A stretch of DNA of 64,000 nucleotides from Clavaria fumosa (taxonomy: Eukaryota > Basidiomycota > Agaricomycetes > Agaricales > Clavariaceae). The notes below the pieces were generated by a model. The model saw only the letters and a list, made by a program, of their open reading frames with translations. It was not told the DNA's origin and ran no database searches. The translations under genes were made by a program, and so were the position numbers. This document shows positions 22,476 to 33,573 of the stretch, in pieces; the stretch's first letter is position 1; each line of letters begins with the position of its first letter. Where the stretch lies: NCBI GenBank assembly GCA_951802425.1, contig OX637795.1:434001-498000 (forward strand). The letters run 5' to 3'.

Positions 22476-22707
22476 CGGCGCCATTGTTGATTCGCGTGAT
22501 GGGTGATGGATAAATAGAAAGCGCTACAATGGTATTCACTATACAATTCAGACCGGGCAAAATACGTAGGTGTTCGAATGAACATTATGGTCGGAAGGCT
22601 GGGGGGGGATGGGGAAGACGAGGACATGTTGGCTGTGTGACGGATTTCATGGTGGAGCACCGAATGACATCCTACCGTGTCTTTAACATTCCCCCGCCTC
22701 GCACCAG

Positions 22708-22868
22708 TTCTCTCGCCACTTGTCGTGGGCGAATGTGGTAGGAATGAAACATGATGAAACTTCAATTCCAAACATCGCACAATGGGATGGCTTCACGGAG
22801 ATCCTCGTTAACTTGTGTAAGCGAATCGAAGCTAGTGCAGTGCTGCAGTAAGATTGTCAGGTGAATCT
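22708..22868. repeat. 161-bp dispersed repeat, copy 1
   Basis: Near-identical direct copy at 26808-26968, in both cases beginning TTCTCTCGCCACTTGTCGTG and ending GTCAGGTGAATCT. In the second copy it follows directly on a caspase pseudogene, so it is probably 3' sequence dragged along by duplication. Confidence 0.85.
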
Positions 22869-23470
22869 ATTGCTCTCCAACGTGCCAGTGGGTGGCGTTT
22901 CGCCGCCATTTCAACAGGCTCAGACATAACAATCAAGGACTTTCGTAAACGAATGACTTCCCTTGTTCCTGAAAGTACGATTCTTGACATATCTCGTGGG
23001 GGCGGTTCGTCTGCGCGGCTTTATGGAAGTTCGTGAAAGGTTTCCATTACTCCAATGTTTATCGCACGTGTGAAATCCATGTGCGTGTGCGGCTGCAGTT
23101 CAACGGAGAATTTGAACGGCTCGCTCTGGCTGCAGATTGAAGGCGTTTGGAATAGGCTTCCGCTACAAGAGCAGTTGATGCAATTACCTATTCATTTACC
23201 TGCAGAAAGCGTCGATATTTGAACGGTTTGCATCGCCGACGTCCGACACCTGATCCAAGTGTGCACGGAGTGACGAGGACAAATGTGAAGGCTCGTTGGG
23301 TGGATGGACATCGCGTGTAAGCTCACCTGTCCGCCGCCCTGATTGGGGTGCTTCTGATAGAGCAACGGAGTCGTGTATTTCATAGTCTCACGGTGACACT
23401 CTGCTCGTTTCGCTCGCCGCCTGCGCGCAACGCAGTCGTACAACCACGAGCCAGCATAAAACACATTTTT
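22869..23470. repeat. Segmental duplication block, copy 1 (partner 31794-33215)
   Basis: Blocks here recur in the same order at 31794-32240 (ATTGCTCTCCAACGTG; GGACAAATGTGAAGGCTC; TTCTGATAGAGCAACGGAG) and 33165-33215 (CGTACAACCACGA-CCAGCAT), with insertions between. Together with caspase genes A and C it marks a duplication with about 8.9-9.75 kb offset. No gene seen up to 24073. Confidence 0.8.
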
Positions 23471-24073
23471 GCGGGCTGTCGCTCATGCGGTGTTCGCCCA
23501 TTACATGTGTGTTTCTTTCGCTGGACTTCGTCGACGCAACGCGCCTCGAGGAGAGGAAGCAGGGCGAAGAATATCGATGTCAAGGGTGAGTTGCGCCGCT
23601 TCCAATTGGTTGATCTGAGATTCCGCCTGAAGCAGCTGGGTGCGAAGTGAGGAACGCAGGGATGTCATTTGGTGCTCTAATTCCGCCTTCCCAATCCTCG
23701 CGCGTCACGCTCTCCACCCCTGCCAGCCTTGCAGTGTCCACCCAAACACGTCCTCAAGCTTCCTACATACCTCACATCCGCCCCCATGACCCCCAGCTTT
23801 GCATTCAGAATCCACCCTTCCAGTTCGGTACTGCCGTTGAGGCACCTTGAGTGGTGTGTCTCGCCCTAGATTGTACATCCATTATCCAGAATATTTGAGC
23901 CAACCACCCGTTTACTGGGTGTAGGTTACTAATCCGGGTTCGTCTAGAATGAGATTAATGGGTCTGCTCGTCCGATTTCCGTGAAGTTCAATATAATGAT
24001 AGGGAGCCTACACTACAACGCTGAATGGTGTATACAGTGAACCCGAGAATATTTTTTAAAGACTAATAAAACT

Positions 24074-26214
24074 TCATGGTGCTCTCTTAACAATGATAGC
24101 GGCGATCCAGGCATCGCAGGCTTCAGGGGCCTCCCGCCTCGGTTTGCGTGATTCAAGCTTCGGACCCGGGAGAGCCTCTTGAGCGATCGAGGACAGGTCC
24201 ACTCGCTTGGTAGATACAAACAACTTCAGGAATGCCGTGTCCGACGACTGACCCTCTGGAACATCGAACTCATAAGCGTACCCGCCGCCGGCACCATAGC
24301 CAGAAGTGACCCTCGGTAGATCTGTGCCTTGCTGACCACGAAGTGGCGCCGCTGGTTCGTACCAGGGCTGATGAAGTCAATCATGGAAAGTCTCAACGAT
24401 TGATGGCGCGAGGAACTCACCTCGATGCTATACAAGGAGGGATCGAAATAAAAGAGGTAGGGGAATAATTCGCATTGTGTATGATTAACCATCGCTACGC
24501 CATATCTTGCATCTTCATCCACGACTAGCGTTGCCTTCAACACTTCGTCCTCATCGCAAAAGAGATTTCCAATTTTTGTGTCGGGTGTGCGGTTATTGAA
24601 GGTTCCAGTCAGACGATGTAATTCCATTTCCACTTTCCCCCCGAGCGGATTGCGACCGTGATACCGTCCAAGATGAGAATTGAAATGAGCAACGGCTTCG
24701 AGCATGTCAGGCAAATGTTCGAGTCGGTTTTGCAAGTTGAAGCGAGCTGTTGGGTTTGCGTATTTCGAAATGAGAGGGTCCAATCTCTCGATGACGAGCT
24801 CCCCGGAGTCCAGCCAGATTACGACATGGGCCTTGGAACGAGAGGTAACTCGGATGAAATTTCGTTTGGGATTTCGGGTCGCCTCATCACGTTGGGGTTC
24901 CGTGGGAAACAAATAAGCTGCTAGTGGATCTCCAAGGCCAGGTTTGACGAAGACCTTCAAAGTGGACGCGTTGTTTTTCCAATCGGACACCACTGCTCTC
25001 GCTCCAACGGGCACATTGAATGGTTTATCTCCGTCACGTAGTTTCAGGACGGAAAATGTCTCGTTCACGGGGTTCGCAATGAGGACACCGAGACCTTTAG
25101 TAGATGTGGATGCAGCATTCTGGTCCAGGATTATAAACTCTGAATCAAGATTGACTCCGTGGATGCGACCGGCATTGACCTCGAGTTTCCCGTTAGAGCG
25201 AATGACCACGCGGAACGTTTTCGTACATTCATCCTTCACCTTCCCTCGAAAAAGGATTTTATGCTTGTTGGTTCCTTCGCAATGCGGATTCTGGTTACGG
25301 AGCACGGGCAAGAGGTCTAAGAGTTCGGAATAGGTAGTCCGATCGAGAGGGACACGTCGAAGTTGTTCAACGAGATTGAATGTAAAAATGCCATGTGGAC
25401 CACCTTCATAGACGCGTTCCAGAGCGAGTTGTCCCTGTTGGCAAGCTGCCAGGAGGACGTGCGACCCCATGGACTTGTACTGGAATCCATCGGGGATGCA
25501 TTCGTGTAGACCGCGATTAACGCCCGACGTCAAAATGTCGGAATCGAGATCCGCGGGAATTGGGCGCGTGGCGGTTACAAAGCGGGCGGTGTGCGGGACT
25601 TTGTGGGGAAGATGGCGTGTCATGCCACCAGAGTGGCAAGAATCCACGATGAAGGTCTGAACGAAAAGACGCTGATAGTCAGATGCACCGATGGAACAGC
25701 GAAAACGTGAGACAAACTATGTTGTTTCCTTTAACGGTAGAGAGCTCGCTAAGTAGTCTATTGATGGTACGATCGGGAATTCCGTGGACAAGCCCACCCT
25801 TGTCGTCTTTCGTCCCTTGATCGTAGGGACAGATGGTCTCGATGTGACCATCGGAGGCAATCCAGCCATCAGGAGCAGCGACGCGACTGCCATGACCAGC
25901 ATAGAAAATGACGATGGGATCGTTAGACTTGATCTCGTTGTTGTTTATGAGGTGGGAACGAAAACTGGAAATGATAGCGGAGCGGGTAGCGCGCTCATTG
26001 GCGAGGAGCATAATTTGGGAATCCGGAACGAGGAGGTCCTCGAGGAGAAACCTTTTGATCGCCTTGGCATCATTTACGCTGCCACGCAGGTCATGTATCT
26101 CATTTGAAATATACTGTTAATATTGTAAAATGTCAAGTTGCGGTGAGCACGGGAGATTCGCACATTGTCGATACCGATTATGAGGGCGTATAAGGGAGAT
26201 GTGGATCTTGACAT
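24074..26214 (-). CDS. Caspase-like protease A (peptidase C14 p20 domain), four exons
   Basis: Model (minus): 26214-26164, 26113-25718, 25656-24421, 24367-24074; 658 residues, all junctions in phase 0. Exon 1 gives MSRSTSPLYALIIGIDN; exon 2 holds FYAGHGSR (catalytic His about residue 91); exon 3 begins TFIVDSCHSGG (catalytic Cys about 156). The His-Cys pair identifies the p20 fold of caspases/metacaspases. An intron falls between them in all three paralogues. The long C-terminal part (about 160-560) is of unknown function. The last exon encodes GYGAGGGYAYEFDVP and one 13-residue unit SSIAQEALPGPKL. Fungal relatives usually cleave after basic residues; the specificity here is unknown. Location probably cytosolic. 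The three genes have exon 2 of identical length (396 nt), a strong check on the models. Confidence 0.87.
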
Positions 26215-26439
26215 CGTCTCGAAACTTCGTGTCGGTTCGGAGACAGAGCTAGATTGAAGGGGAGACAGAGCTAGATCGAAGGAGAGATTGGAGAGACGGT
26301 CTGAGAAAGCATTTATATCCTCTAGTCATGTTCATCATCCGAAGCGCCGTCAATGCGCCGTCTGAAAGTGACTCGGTGAAACGCGATAGGCAACATTGAT
26401 GACGATCAGAGTCAAGCCTACGTGCGTCTACATAAACAA

Positions 26440-26850
26440 GGCGTGCAAAACACGTGTTGGTACCTGCCCATGGGAACCGTGCTCACCGCAACTGGTGTTC
26501 CTCGCCAATGAGCGCGCCACCCACTCTGCTATCACTTACAGCTTTCGTTCACACCTCGCGAGCAACAACGAGATCCAGCGTAATGGTCCCATCGTCGTTT
26601 TCTTAATTTCTATGCTCGTCATGGCAGTCGCGTACCATTAATAGCGAGCTATCTACTGTTAATGGGAACAACATAGTTCGTGTTACGTTTTTCTGCGTTC
26701 CATCGATGCATCTGACCATCGTCATCTTTCGTTCAGACCGTCATCGTGGATTCTATCCACTCTGGTGGCATTGCACGCCAACTCCCCCACGAAGTCCCAT
26801 ACACCGCTTCTCTCGCCACTTGTCGTGGGCGAATGTGGCAGGAATGAAGC
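26440..26850 (+). pseudogene. Caspase-like pseudogene between A and B, opposite strand
   Basis: Plus-strand copy of the p20 region: VFLANERATHSAITYSFRSH, then frameshift at the His motif (FYARHGSR in another frame). The intron is followed by TVIVDSIHSGGIARQLPHE, where the catalytic Cys codon is replaced by Ile. The fragment ends in the 161-bp repeat at 26808. Both the frameshift and the Cys loss make it inactive. Confidence 0.82.
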
Positions 26851-26968
26851 ATGATGAAACTTCAATTCCAAACATCGCACAATAGGATGGCTTCATGGAG
26901 ATCCTCGTTAACCCGTATAAGCGAATCGAAGCTAGTGCAGTGCTGCAGTAAGATTGTCAGGTGAATCT
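26808..26968. repeat. 161-bp dispersed repeat, copy 2
   Basis: Direct partner of 22708-22868 with about a dozen substitutions. Its left part continues the caspase relic (the frame reads about SLATCRGRMW), so the repeat probably began as coding plus flanking sequence of a caspase copy. Confidence 0.85.
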
Positions 26969-27155
26969 AATCCAAAGGAATGTGGAAAGGTAAATTATTG
27001 AGTCGAAAGCCGGGATGGGCACATTTCTGGGATGCAAACTGCAACGTAGCAATGATAATGGTCATATGGTCAGCTGGTGATGTAGATGCACCTGAGGCCT
27101 CGAGGATTTTTCCGTAACAAAGAGGTTATAGGTCAATATCTCCAAGACATAAACA

Positions 27156-29303
27156 CTAAACTGTAGTTTCAGAGGCAAGAGTGCCATCGATCACTGTGAC
27201 CGCTGCGACCCAGGCATCCCATATTCCAGAATCCAGCATTTCCTTGCGCCCCGCGCGTGGTACGGACGTTTCTTCCAGAGGAGAGTCCTGAGTGATCAAT
27301 TCTAGGCTAACGGGTTTCGCGGATACGAAAAGCTTGAGGAAACCGGTATCTGACGATTGACCTGGAGGGAGAAAGAACTCGAAGGCGTAGCCACCACCTG
27401 CGCCATAGCCAACAGTGATTGCCGTTGGGTCCGGTCCCCGCTGAGCTGGCAGCGGCGCCAACATTGTGGGTGGTAGATACCAAGCCTGAGCAACTTCAGC
27501 TAACTCCACATTTATTCACTCCGCAAAAAGGGCTTACTTCAATGCTGTAAGAAAGGGGATCGAAGTAGAAGAGGTATGGGTACAGGTCGTGAGACGAATG
27601 GTTGACAATTGCCACGCCATATTTGGCATCTTCATCCAGTGCTACGGTTGCGTGGTTGCCAGCAAGAAGAAGATTTCCAATTTTCATATCAGGAGTTCGA
27701 TATCCGAAAGGCCCTGTCAATCGATACAACTCCATTATAACTTTGCCCTTGAGCATATCGCAGCCACGCTGGCGTCCCAGATGAAAGTTGAAGTTGGCCA
27801 AGGCATCCAGGACATCAGGTAAACGTTCGAGTCGGGTCCTCGGGTTAAGCGATATCGTCCTACGTGCATAGGCAGATATAAGAGTATCCAATCTCTCGAT
27901 GACGAGTTCTCCTTTTGAATTAAACTCAATTGCGACGCTGGCCTTCGAACGTGATTCGACTTGGACAAAGCTGCGTGAGTGATTCGGGGATGGTAGGCCT
28001 GACTGGACGGGAAGAGCATTGTCTTGTCTAGACAGGACAACTGCGAGGCGATCCATAGAGCCAGGCTCGACAAAAACTTTCAAAGTGCGTCTATCGTTCT
28101 TCCAATTGAAAACCGATACTCTCGCTTTATTGGGAATGATATTTTTTTCATCACTAGGACGCAGAGCTAGCATTGACGACGTCGAATTGACAGAGACAGC
28201 CACAAGGATACAGAGGTCTCCAGTGGAGGGGGATGCGATGGCCTTGTCTGTGATCGCAAACTCGGTGCCAACAACGACCCCATGCATGCTCCCAGCTTTG
28301 ATCTCGAAGGTCCCATTGCCTTTCTCGGCTAGCATGAAGGTGTGTTGATTCTTGGCTACCGCTATTCCACAGAACAAGGTTCGGTTCTTGTTCGCGCCTT
28401 CACAATGTGGGCTTTGGTTGATCAGCTGAGGTAATGTCTCGATGAGCTCTGAATAAGTGATCTGGTCCAGAGTGGTTCGTCGAAGTTGTTGAATGAGACT
28501 ATTAGTGAAAAAGCCAAATAGACGGTCGTCGGACGTAGACTCGTGTGCGGACTGTTCCGGTCGGCAGGCTGCGAGGAGGACATGCGAATCCATGAATTTG
28601 TGAGTAACTCCAGTAGGAATACTTTCAAACACAGAGAAGCCAGCATCCGGGGCCCAAATGGCAGCGTCGAGAACCGCGGGAATCGGCCGGGTCGTAGGCA
28701 CAAAGCGAGCGGTAAGACTAGAAGATTGGCGCGCGATGCCACCAGAATGGCAAGAGTCTAATATAACAGTCTGAACGAGGCCCACTTGAGATGCGTGGAA
28801 TAAATCACGAGGAAGATGACACAGACTATGTTGTTTCCCTTCAGGGTCGACAGCTTACGAAGTAGGGCATTGATGGTGCGATCGGGGATTCCATGTACGT
28901 ACTCGCCGTTGACATCATTGGTCCTTTCATCATGGGGGCAGATCATCTCGACGTCAGTGTCGTCCAGCGACCACTCTTTAGGGGCTTTGACACGGCTGCC
29001 GTGACCGGCGTAGAAAATGACGATGGCATCATCTTCCTGGATTTGAGCGTTATGTATAAGATGGGATGAGAAGTTTGAAATGATGGCAGAGCGGGTGGCG
29101 CTCTCATTCGCGAGGAAAACGATCTGAGAATCTGGGATGTGAAAGTTATCGACGAGGAAGGCTTTGATAGCTTTTGCGTCATTCACGCAACCTCTCAGAC
29201 TCGGGATCGCAGGGGATATATACTGATGGTGTGTAAGATGTCGCAGTAGCAGGAAAGCTTACGAAATTATCACCTGGTCGATGCCTATTATGAGGGCGAA
29301 CAT
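27156..29303 (-). CDS. Caspase-like protease B (peptidase C14 p20 domain), four exons
   Basis: Model (minus): 29303-29274 (MFALIIGIDQ), 29222-28827, 28770-27538, 27485-27156; 662 residues, all phase 0. His motif FYAGHGSR (about residue 84) and Cys motif VILDSCHSGG (about 149). It shares the four-exon layout and exon 2 length with A and C but is much more diverged. The C-terminal exon reads AWYLPPTMLAPLP, then GYGAGGGYAFEFFLP, and ends GTLASETTV without the 13-residue repeat. The same C-terminal beta-like module with QSSDTGFLKLFVS is conserved in all three, so it probably has a function (targeting or inhibition), but I recognise no domain. Start: first ATG after an in-frame stop. Confidence 0.87.
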
Positions 29304-29475
29304 GCGGCATCTAGCTCCACTGGTGGTTCATAGTGGGTAAATGTATTATGATAGACAACCACTGGGAGTCACCTGAACACAACCTCTCCTCTGCGACATG
29401 TTATTTTGACAGAACCTTCTCCGGCATCGGTAACGGGAACGGTCACTTCTGAGAATATAGAAGTAAAATGACGTG

Positions 29476-30023
29476 TTAGACTGTTGGTTCGAATCGCAAA
29501 AGCAGATCAACTACACCTTTGCCCCACGGTTCAAATTCAAGTAGGTCTTTCGTAACACTCCCAATTAAGACATCTCTGAAGAGGGATGCCTGGTAAAGGC
29601 TGATTTCAACCTCATTGCAGCCTTGTTCCGCCAAAGTACTTTTCGTAGATTGTGAGGAGAGGGTTTCGGTCAATAAGAGCTACACTCACAAATATAACGT
29701 CTCGTCCCAGACGTACGAGCCTAGTAGACCCGTGACCCTCGTCCTGCGTACTTGATTTCCTACCTTGACCGTGACATAGGTTCTGGGATAGAAGAAGCTA
29801 CAGCGCCTGCCAGTGACGCCACTGGCTCGAAGCGCTATATAAAGCGCGAGGAATTAGATATGCGTCGGATCAGTAGAATATTCCTACCAGTGAACGTAAA
29901 CGTGCCAACGACGGGCCTAAAATGAGAGAACATTCCAGTACACTGAGGCGACTGATCAAGGAGGACTAACTTTGCAGTGATCTCTTCGCCAGTCGTGGTT
30001 TGGGTGATGCTACGAAACAGCAT
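29476..30023 (-). CDS. Small C2-domain protein, exons partly resolved
   Basis: The minus strand encodes a C2-like beta sandwich: TYVTVKVGNQVRRTRVTG and SYVWDETLYF (about 29700-29800), then after an in-frame intron (GTGAGTGTAG ... ACGAAAAG) TLAEQGCNEVEISLYQASLF and IGSVTKDLLEFEPWGKG, ending LLLRFEPTV at 29476. An upstream exon likely begins MLFRSITQTTTGEE at 30023 and contains RPVVGTFTFTG. The junction to the TYVTVK exon is unresolved. C2 domains bind phospholipid membranes, often with Ca2+. The gene directly follows the 296-aa gene on the same strand, and a read-through fusion through a GTAGTT donor at about 30067 cannot be excluded. Confidence 0.55.
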
Positions 30024-30066
30024 TGGCAGTTACTGTCGATCCATATTCGAGGAGACAAACAGCAAA

Positions 30067-31016
30067 CTACCTTTGCTGGTTTTTGTCTCGCGTGTGACCA
30101 TCACAATCCGTAAGCAGCCAGGGTGGTGCAGCATCTGGGAGAGGCAAATCCTCATCATCCTCAACCTGGCCGCCACGAAAGCCGACAGATACGTCTTTCT
30201 CCTTCAGCGATACAAGCCGGAATAGGGGATAAAAGTCTCGGCTACCGCGCTTGTTGACTCTCGATTTGAAGTTGCCCGCGCTTGAGCTCCTCATCCAAGT
30301 GGCTTCAGCTGTGACCGAGACAACCCCCGATACAGGCGGTTGTACTTTCAGACCGATGGCGACAGTACCGCCTCTCCTAGCTGTCAAGAGGCGGGCAAAG
30401 GAAGAGCACCGGTGAACCTCAGAGACTACTACACAATTGCGCATCGTCTCATCTTTAAGAAGTCGTCTGAGGCTTCCAGGAGGATTGATTGCGGATACAG
30501 TTTCCATCTCCATGGCTAGGACGGCCCCGTAGCCAGTCGAAAACCTGAAGCCCGCTTTGGGGGTGCATTGCGCAAAGATGGGCGTTAGTCTTTGTCCTAA
30601 TTGAGCCATCTTTCTTTGACATTCCCAAAACGGCAAAAACCAACTTACCCACCAGCAGCAATATCTACGTCGCAGGCTTCTGCATTCTCAGAGACAACCC
30701 AAGACACAGCCTCATCAGCACCGAGGCCGTACTCCGTTGGACGTGGAATCCTGTATTTCTCTGCCTTCCCGTCCTGGTAGATATTGCCTTCCTTGAGAAA
30801 TATTCCGCGGCCACGACGCCAGAATGCATATCCTGTTCTCCCGTCTGTAATTCTGCCCCAATCTCCAACTTCTACCACGATCTCTGGATCCCAACTAGCA
30901 TATTTCTTGCTTACGCGGAAGAGAAGGTCGACGTATTGACGCTCACTGTTCAACATGAGTGGGGAGGTGTCGGTGTATGAGGTGTCGGTGCATGAGGGTG
31001 AACCGAGGTGGCCCAT
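30067..31016 (-). CDS. 296-residue beta-rich protein of unknown function, possible gasdermin-like fold
   Basis: Model (minus): exon 1 31016-30649, exon 2 30589-30067, intron GTAAGT...AAAG, frame kept. Features: YASWDPEIVVEVGDWGRIT, YAFWRRGRGIFLKEGNIY, GFRFSTGYGAVLAMEMETVS, a helical GSLRRLLKDETMRN followed by CVVVSEVHRCSSFARLLT, then AEATWMRSSSAGNFKSRV and FYPLFRLVSLKEK, and an acidic, Pro-rich tail. I have seen similar mushroom proteins without assigned function. The order strand-helix-VVSEV strand-amphipathic strands-late FRLVSL strand resembles the pore-forming domain of gasdermins, and the size fits fungal gasdermin-like proteins. This is a guess from pattern, not from a match. Neighbours are three caspase-like genes. 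Confidence 0.6.
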
Positions 31017-31793
31017 ATTCGAGGCAAAATGACCTCACGTTGCCTCGTTTTTTTTTTCAAACCCAGTTTTCTCGCACTTACACACAAATACACGGTGCCA
31101 GATTGCATGGAGAAGTGATATCAACGTAGTTGTGCTCGCCCACAGGTCCAAGTTCTGAGTTTGTGAAGATATGGGGTAACAAAAATTGCCACCAGTCTGT
31201 TGGCAGATGGTTTTCTTTTAGCAATTTTTTCTCTCTCTAATTCCAAACTGGAGGTCTTTTCCCAAGTCAAACTAACCTTTGCTTCAGTTTTTCCAAGAGA
31301 TTCGGGATTCGAGATGGGAATCGAAGGTACGGTAAGTACCGAGTCGCCCACTCGTGGGTAACCTAAACAGTCTATAACGTCTCTATGATTTTACGTCTTA
31401 CAACCGTGGGTTCACCTGCAGTGTAGGGTGCGGCGGGGTGGAGAAACTGCAGCGGTGCATGGGCTAATTGCCTCCCGGAGTTGAGGCCACCTTGAGGATT
31501 GGGACCGAGCCTCCATCGACTCGAGGTAACAGCGTTGTTTGGTCAGTATGTGGAATCGGCGGCAAGGTATTGATGAATCTCACTGCGCCCATGCTGCTGG
31601 GTCGTCATGGAAGGTATGAGTAGCCTGAGAGTAACATAGTCGTCGGCGTTCGTTGGTCTAGAACCTGCGTTTTTGGGCGAGCTGCCCTTGCGCTCAAGTT
31701 ACGACTGTTGAAACTATTCATTGTTCGACCTCGTGTTCTGACGATTGCAAGGTTTCACATTCAGCGTGGATGCCTCTTATGAAAAGAAGCGGT
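31017..31793. other. Intergenic region
   Basis: Upstream of the 31016 start there is a run of T (31049-31057), then low-information sequence. I see no gene. Confidence 0.5.
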
Positions 31794-33227
31794 ATTGCTC
31801 TCCAACGTGGGTGGCGTTTCGCCGCCATTTCAGCAGTTCCATGCGGGCTGGTCGGCTTAGACATACCAATCAAGGACTTGCGTGAACAAATGACTTCCCT
31901 TATTCCTGAAAGTACGATTCGACGCCAGCATCTAATGTCTCGTGGGCAAGGGGGCGGTTCGTCTGCGCAGCTTTATGGAAGTTCGTGAAAGGTTTCCATT
32001 ACTCCAATGTTTATCGCACGTGTGAAATCCATGTGCGTGTGCGGCAACTGAGAATTTGAGCGGCTTGCTCTGACTACAGATTGAAGGCGTTTGAAATAGG
32101 CTTCCGACACATGGAGTGACAAGGACAAATGTGAAGGCTCACTAAGTGGATGGACATCGCGTGTAAGCTCACCTGTCCGCTGCCCTGATTGGGTGCTTCT
32201 GATAGAGCAACGGAGTCGTGTATTCCATACACACAGGGTTGCACGCGGCCCAGGCTACACTCCACCGCGGCGAACACGAGCGCCGTCTAGGAGATAGTTA
32301 TTCGTCGCTTCGCTACAACAGGGGGTTGCTAGACGAAGAGTTGAAAGGTGGAGATGCATGAGCACATGGGATCGCGTAGACGAGGGAGAGGTAGAGGGCT
32401 TCATAAGAAAAGCCAGTCGAACAAGTACAACTGTAATGATCCGAGCCCGTGTATATCACACACGAGGTTTGCAACTCAGCACAAAAAAAAAACACCATGC
32501 CCTTCTCCACTGTCCCGCATTCTCATTCAGGAGGTATCACAACCATTCTTCGCCCTTAACCAGCCAGAGAGTGTTGCTCCATCGACTTAGGCAGTCTGCG
32601 TTATCTTATTCTGGCAAATATTCTCTTCTCTTAATGTGCGGTACCTTACCTTACCAGATTCGGGTCGGATGATTCAAATTGAATTTGAACGTTTGATCAA
32701 CGAATGGCGAGAGTAAAGTAATTGAAAGCTGGCTTCGTAACCACCTTGTTAACCCAAGTTCCAAACAGGCCAGTATCGACGCTTGACTGTAGCACGTGGG
32801 TCGACAGCGATGAATCGTGCTCATAATAGACGAGCTGTCGTTGCCACTGCGGGCGCCTCTTATCACTTTGCCCCCTACGTGTAATCACGGTTTACCCACT
32901 TGGGCGTCACACAAAAACTGTCAAGGGAGTCCGCTCATGATCAGATTGGGTCGACAGCGATGAATCGCATGGGTCTTGCTCGTCCGATTTCTCAAAGTCG
33001 AAATTGATAATAGATTGCGTGCACCACTACGCCAGCACCGCCAGTTGACGGGTCTTCTTTGTCTATTGAACCTGTACCATCACCCGATCGTACAAAAGAC
33101 TCGTGTATAACGTAGCAAAGGCAGTCTCATGGCGACACTCTGTCCCTGCTCGTTTCGCTCGCCGCCTGCGCGCAGCACAGTCGTACAACCACGAACCAGC
33201 ATAAAACACTTTTTTGCAATGATAGCG
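31794..33227. repeat. Segmental duplication block, copy 2, with unique inserts
   Basis: 31794-32240 matches 22869-23400 and 33165-33215 matches 23405-23470 on the same strand. 32241-33130 is unmatched and has no gene I can support; TCGACAGCGATGAATCG occurs twice (about 32801 and 32950). Confidence 0.7.
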
Positions 33228-33465
33228 ACGATCCAACCATGGGAGAGCGTGGCTGAATTCACCTTGCTTACCACACTGTTCAAGACATCTCCGAGCCCTC
33301 GCGGAGTGCCTTGTCTTCACTGTCAAAGATCATCAGCAACTCTTTTCCTCATGCGGACCTTGCGTTCCTCTCCGCCTGCTAGACCGCAGGAGGCGATGAC
33401 AAGCTCTCGGAGGAGGCTGTTCACGTGGCAGCAGAGATGTTGGCTGCAGGATATAGAAGTGTTAA
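33228..33465 (+). pseudogene. CHAT-domain relic with stop at the catalytic Cys
   Basis: Plus-strand homologue of the CHAT core of the 6477-9818 gene: IHLAYHTVQDISEP, SLSKIISNSFPHADLAFLSAC, a TAG stop immediately after that Cys codon, then KLSEEAVHVAAEMLAAGY. The Cys of the HLACH motif is Tyr, and a small deletion removes part of the loop before SLSK. It ends at about 33465. Non-functional. Confidence 0.85.
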
Positions 33466-33573
33466 CTTCCTAGTATAGGAGTGGGGCACAATCCGTGCCT
33501 ATCCCGGATTTTAGTTAAGCCATTCGAAAGAAAGACTTGAATATTCCCAGGCATCTAGTATACTAAAGAACCT

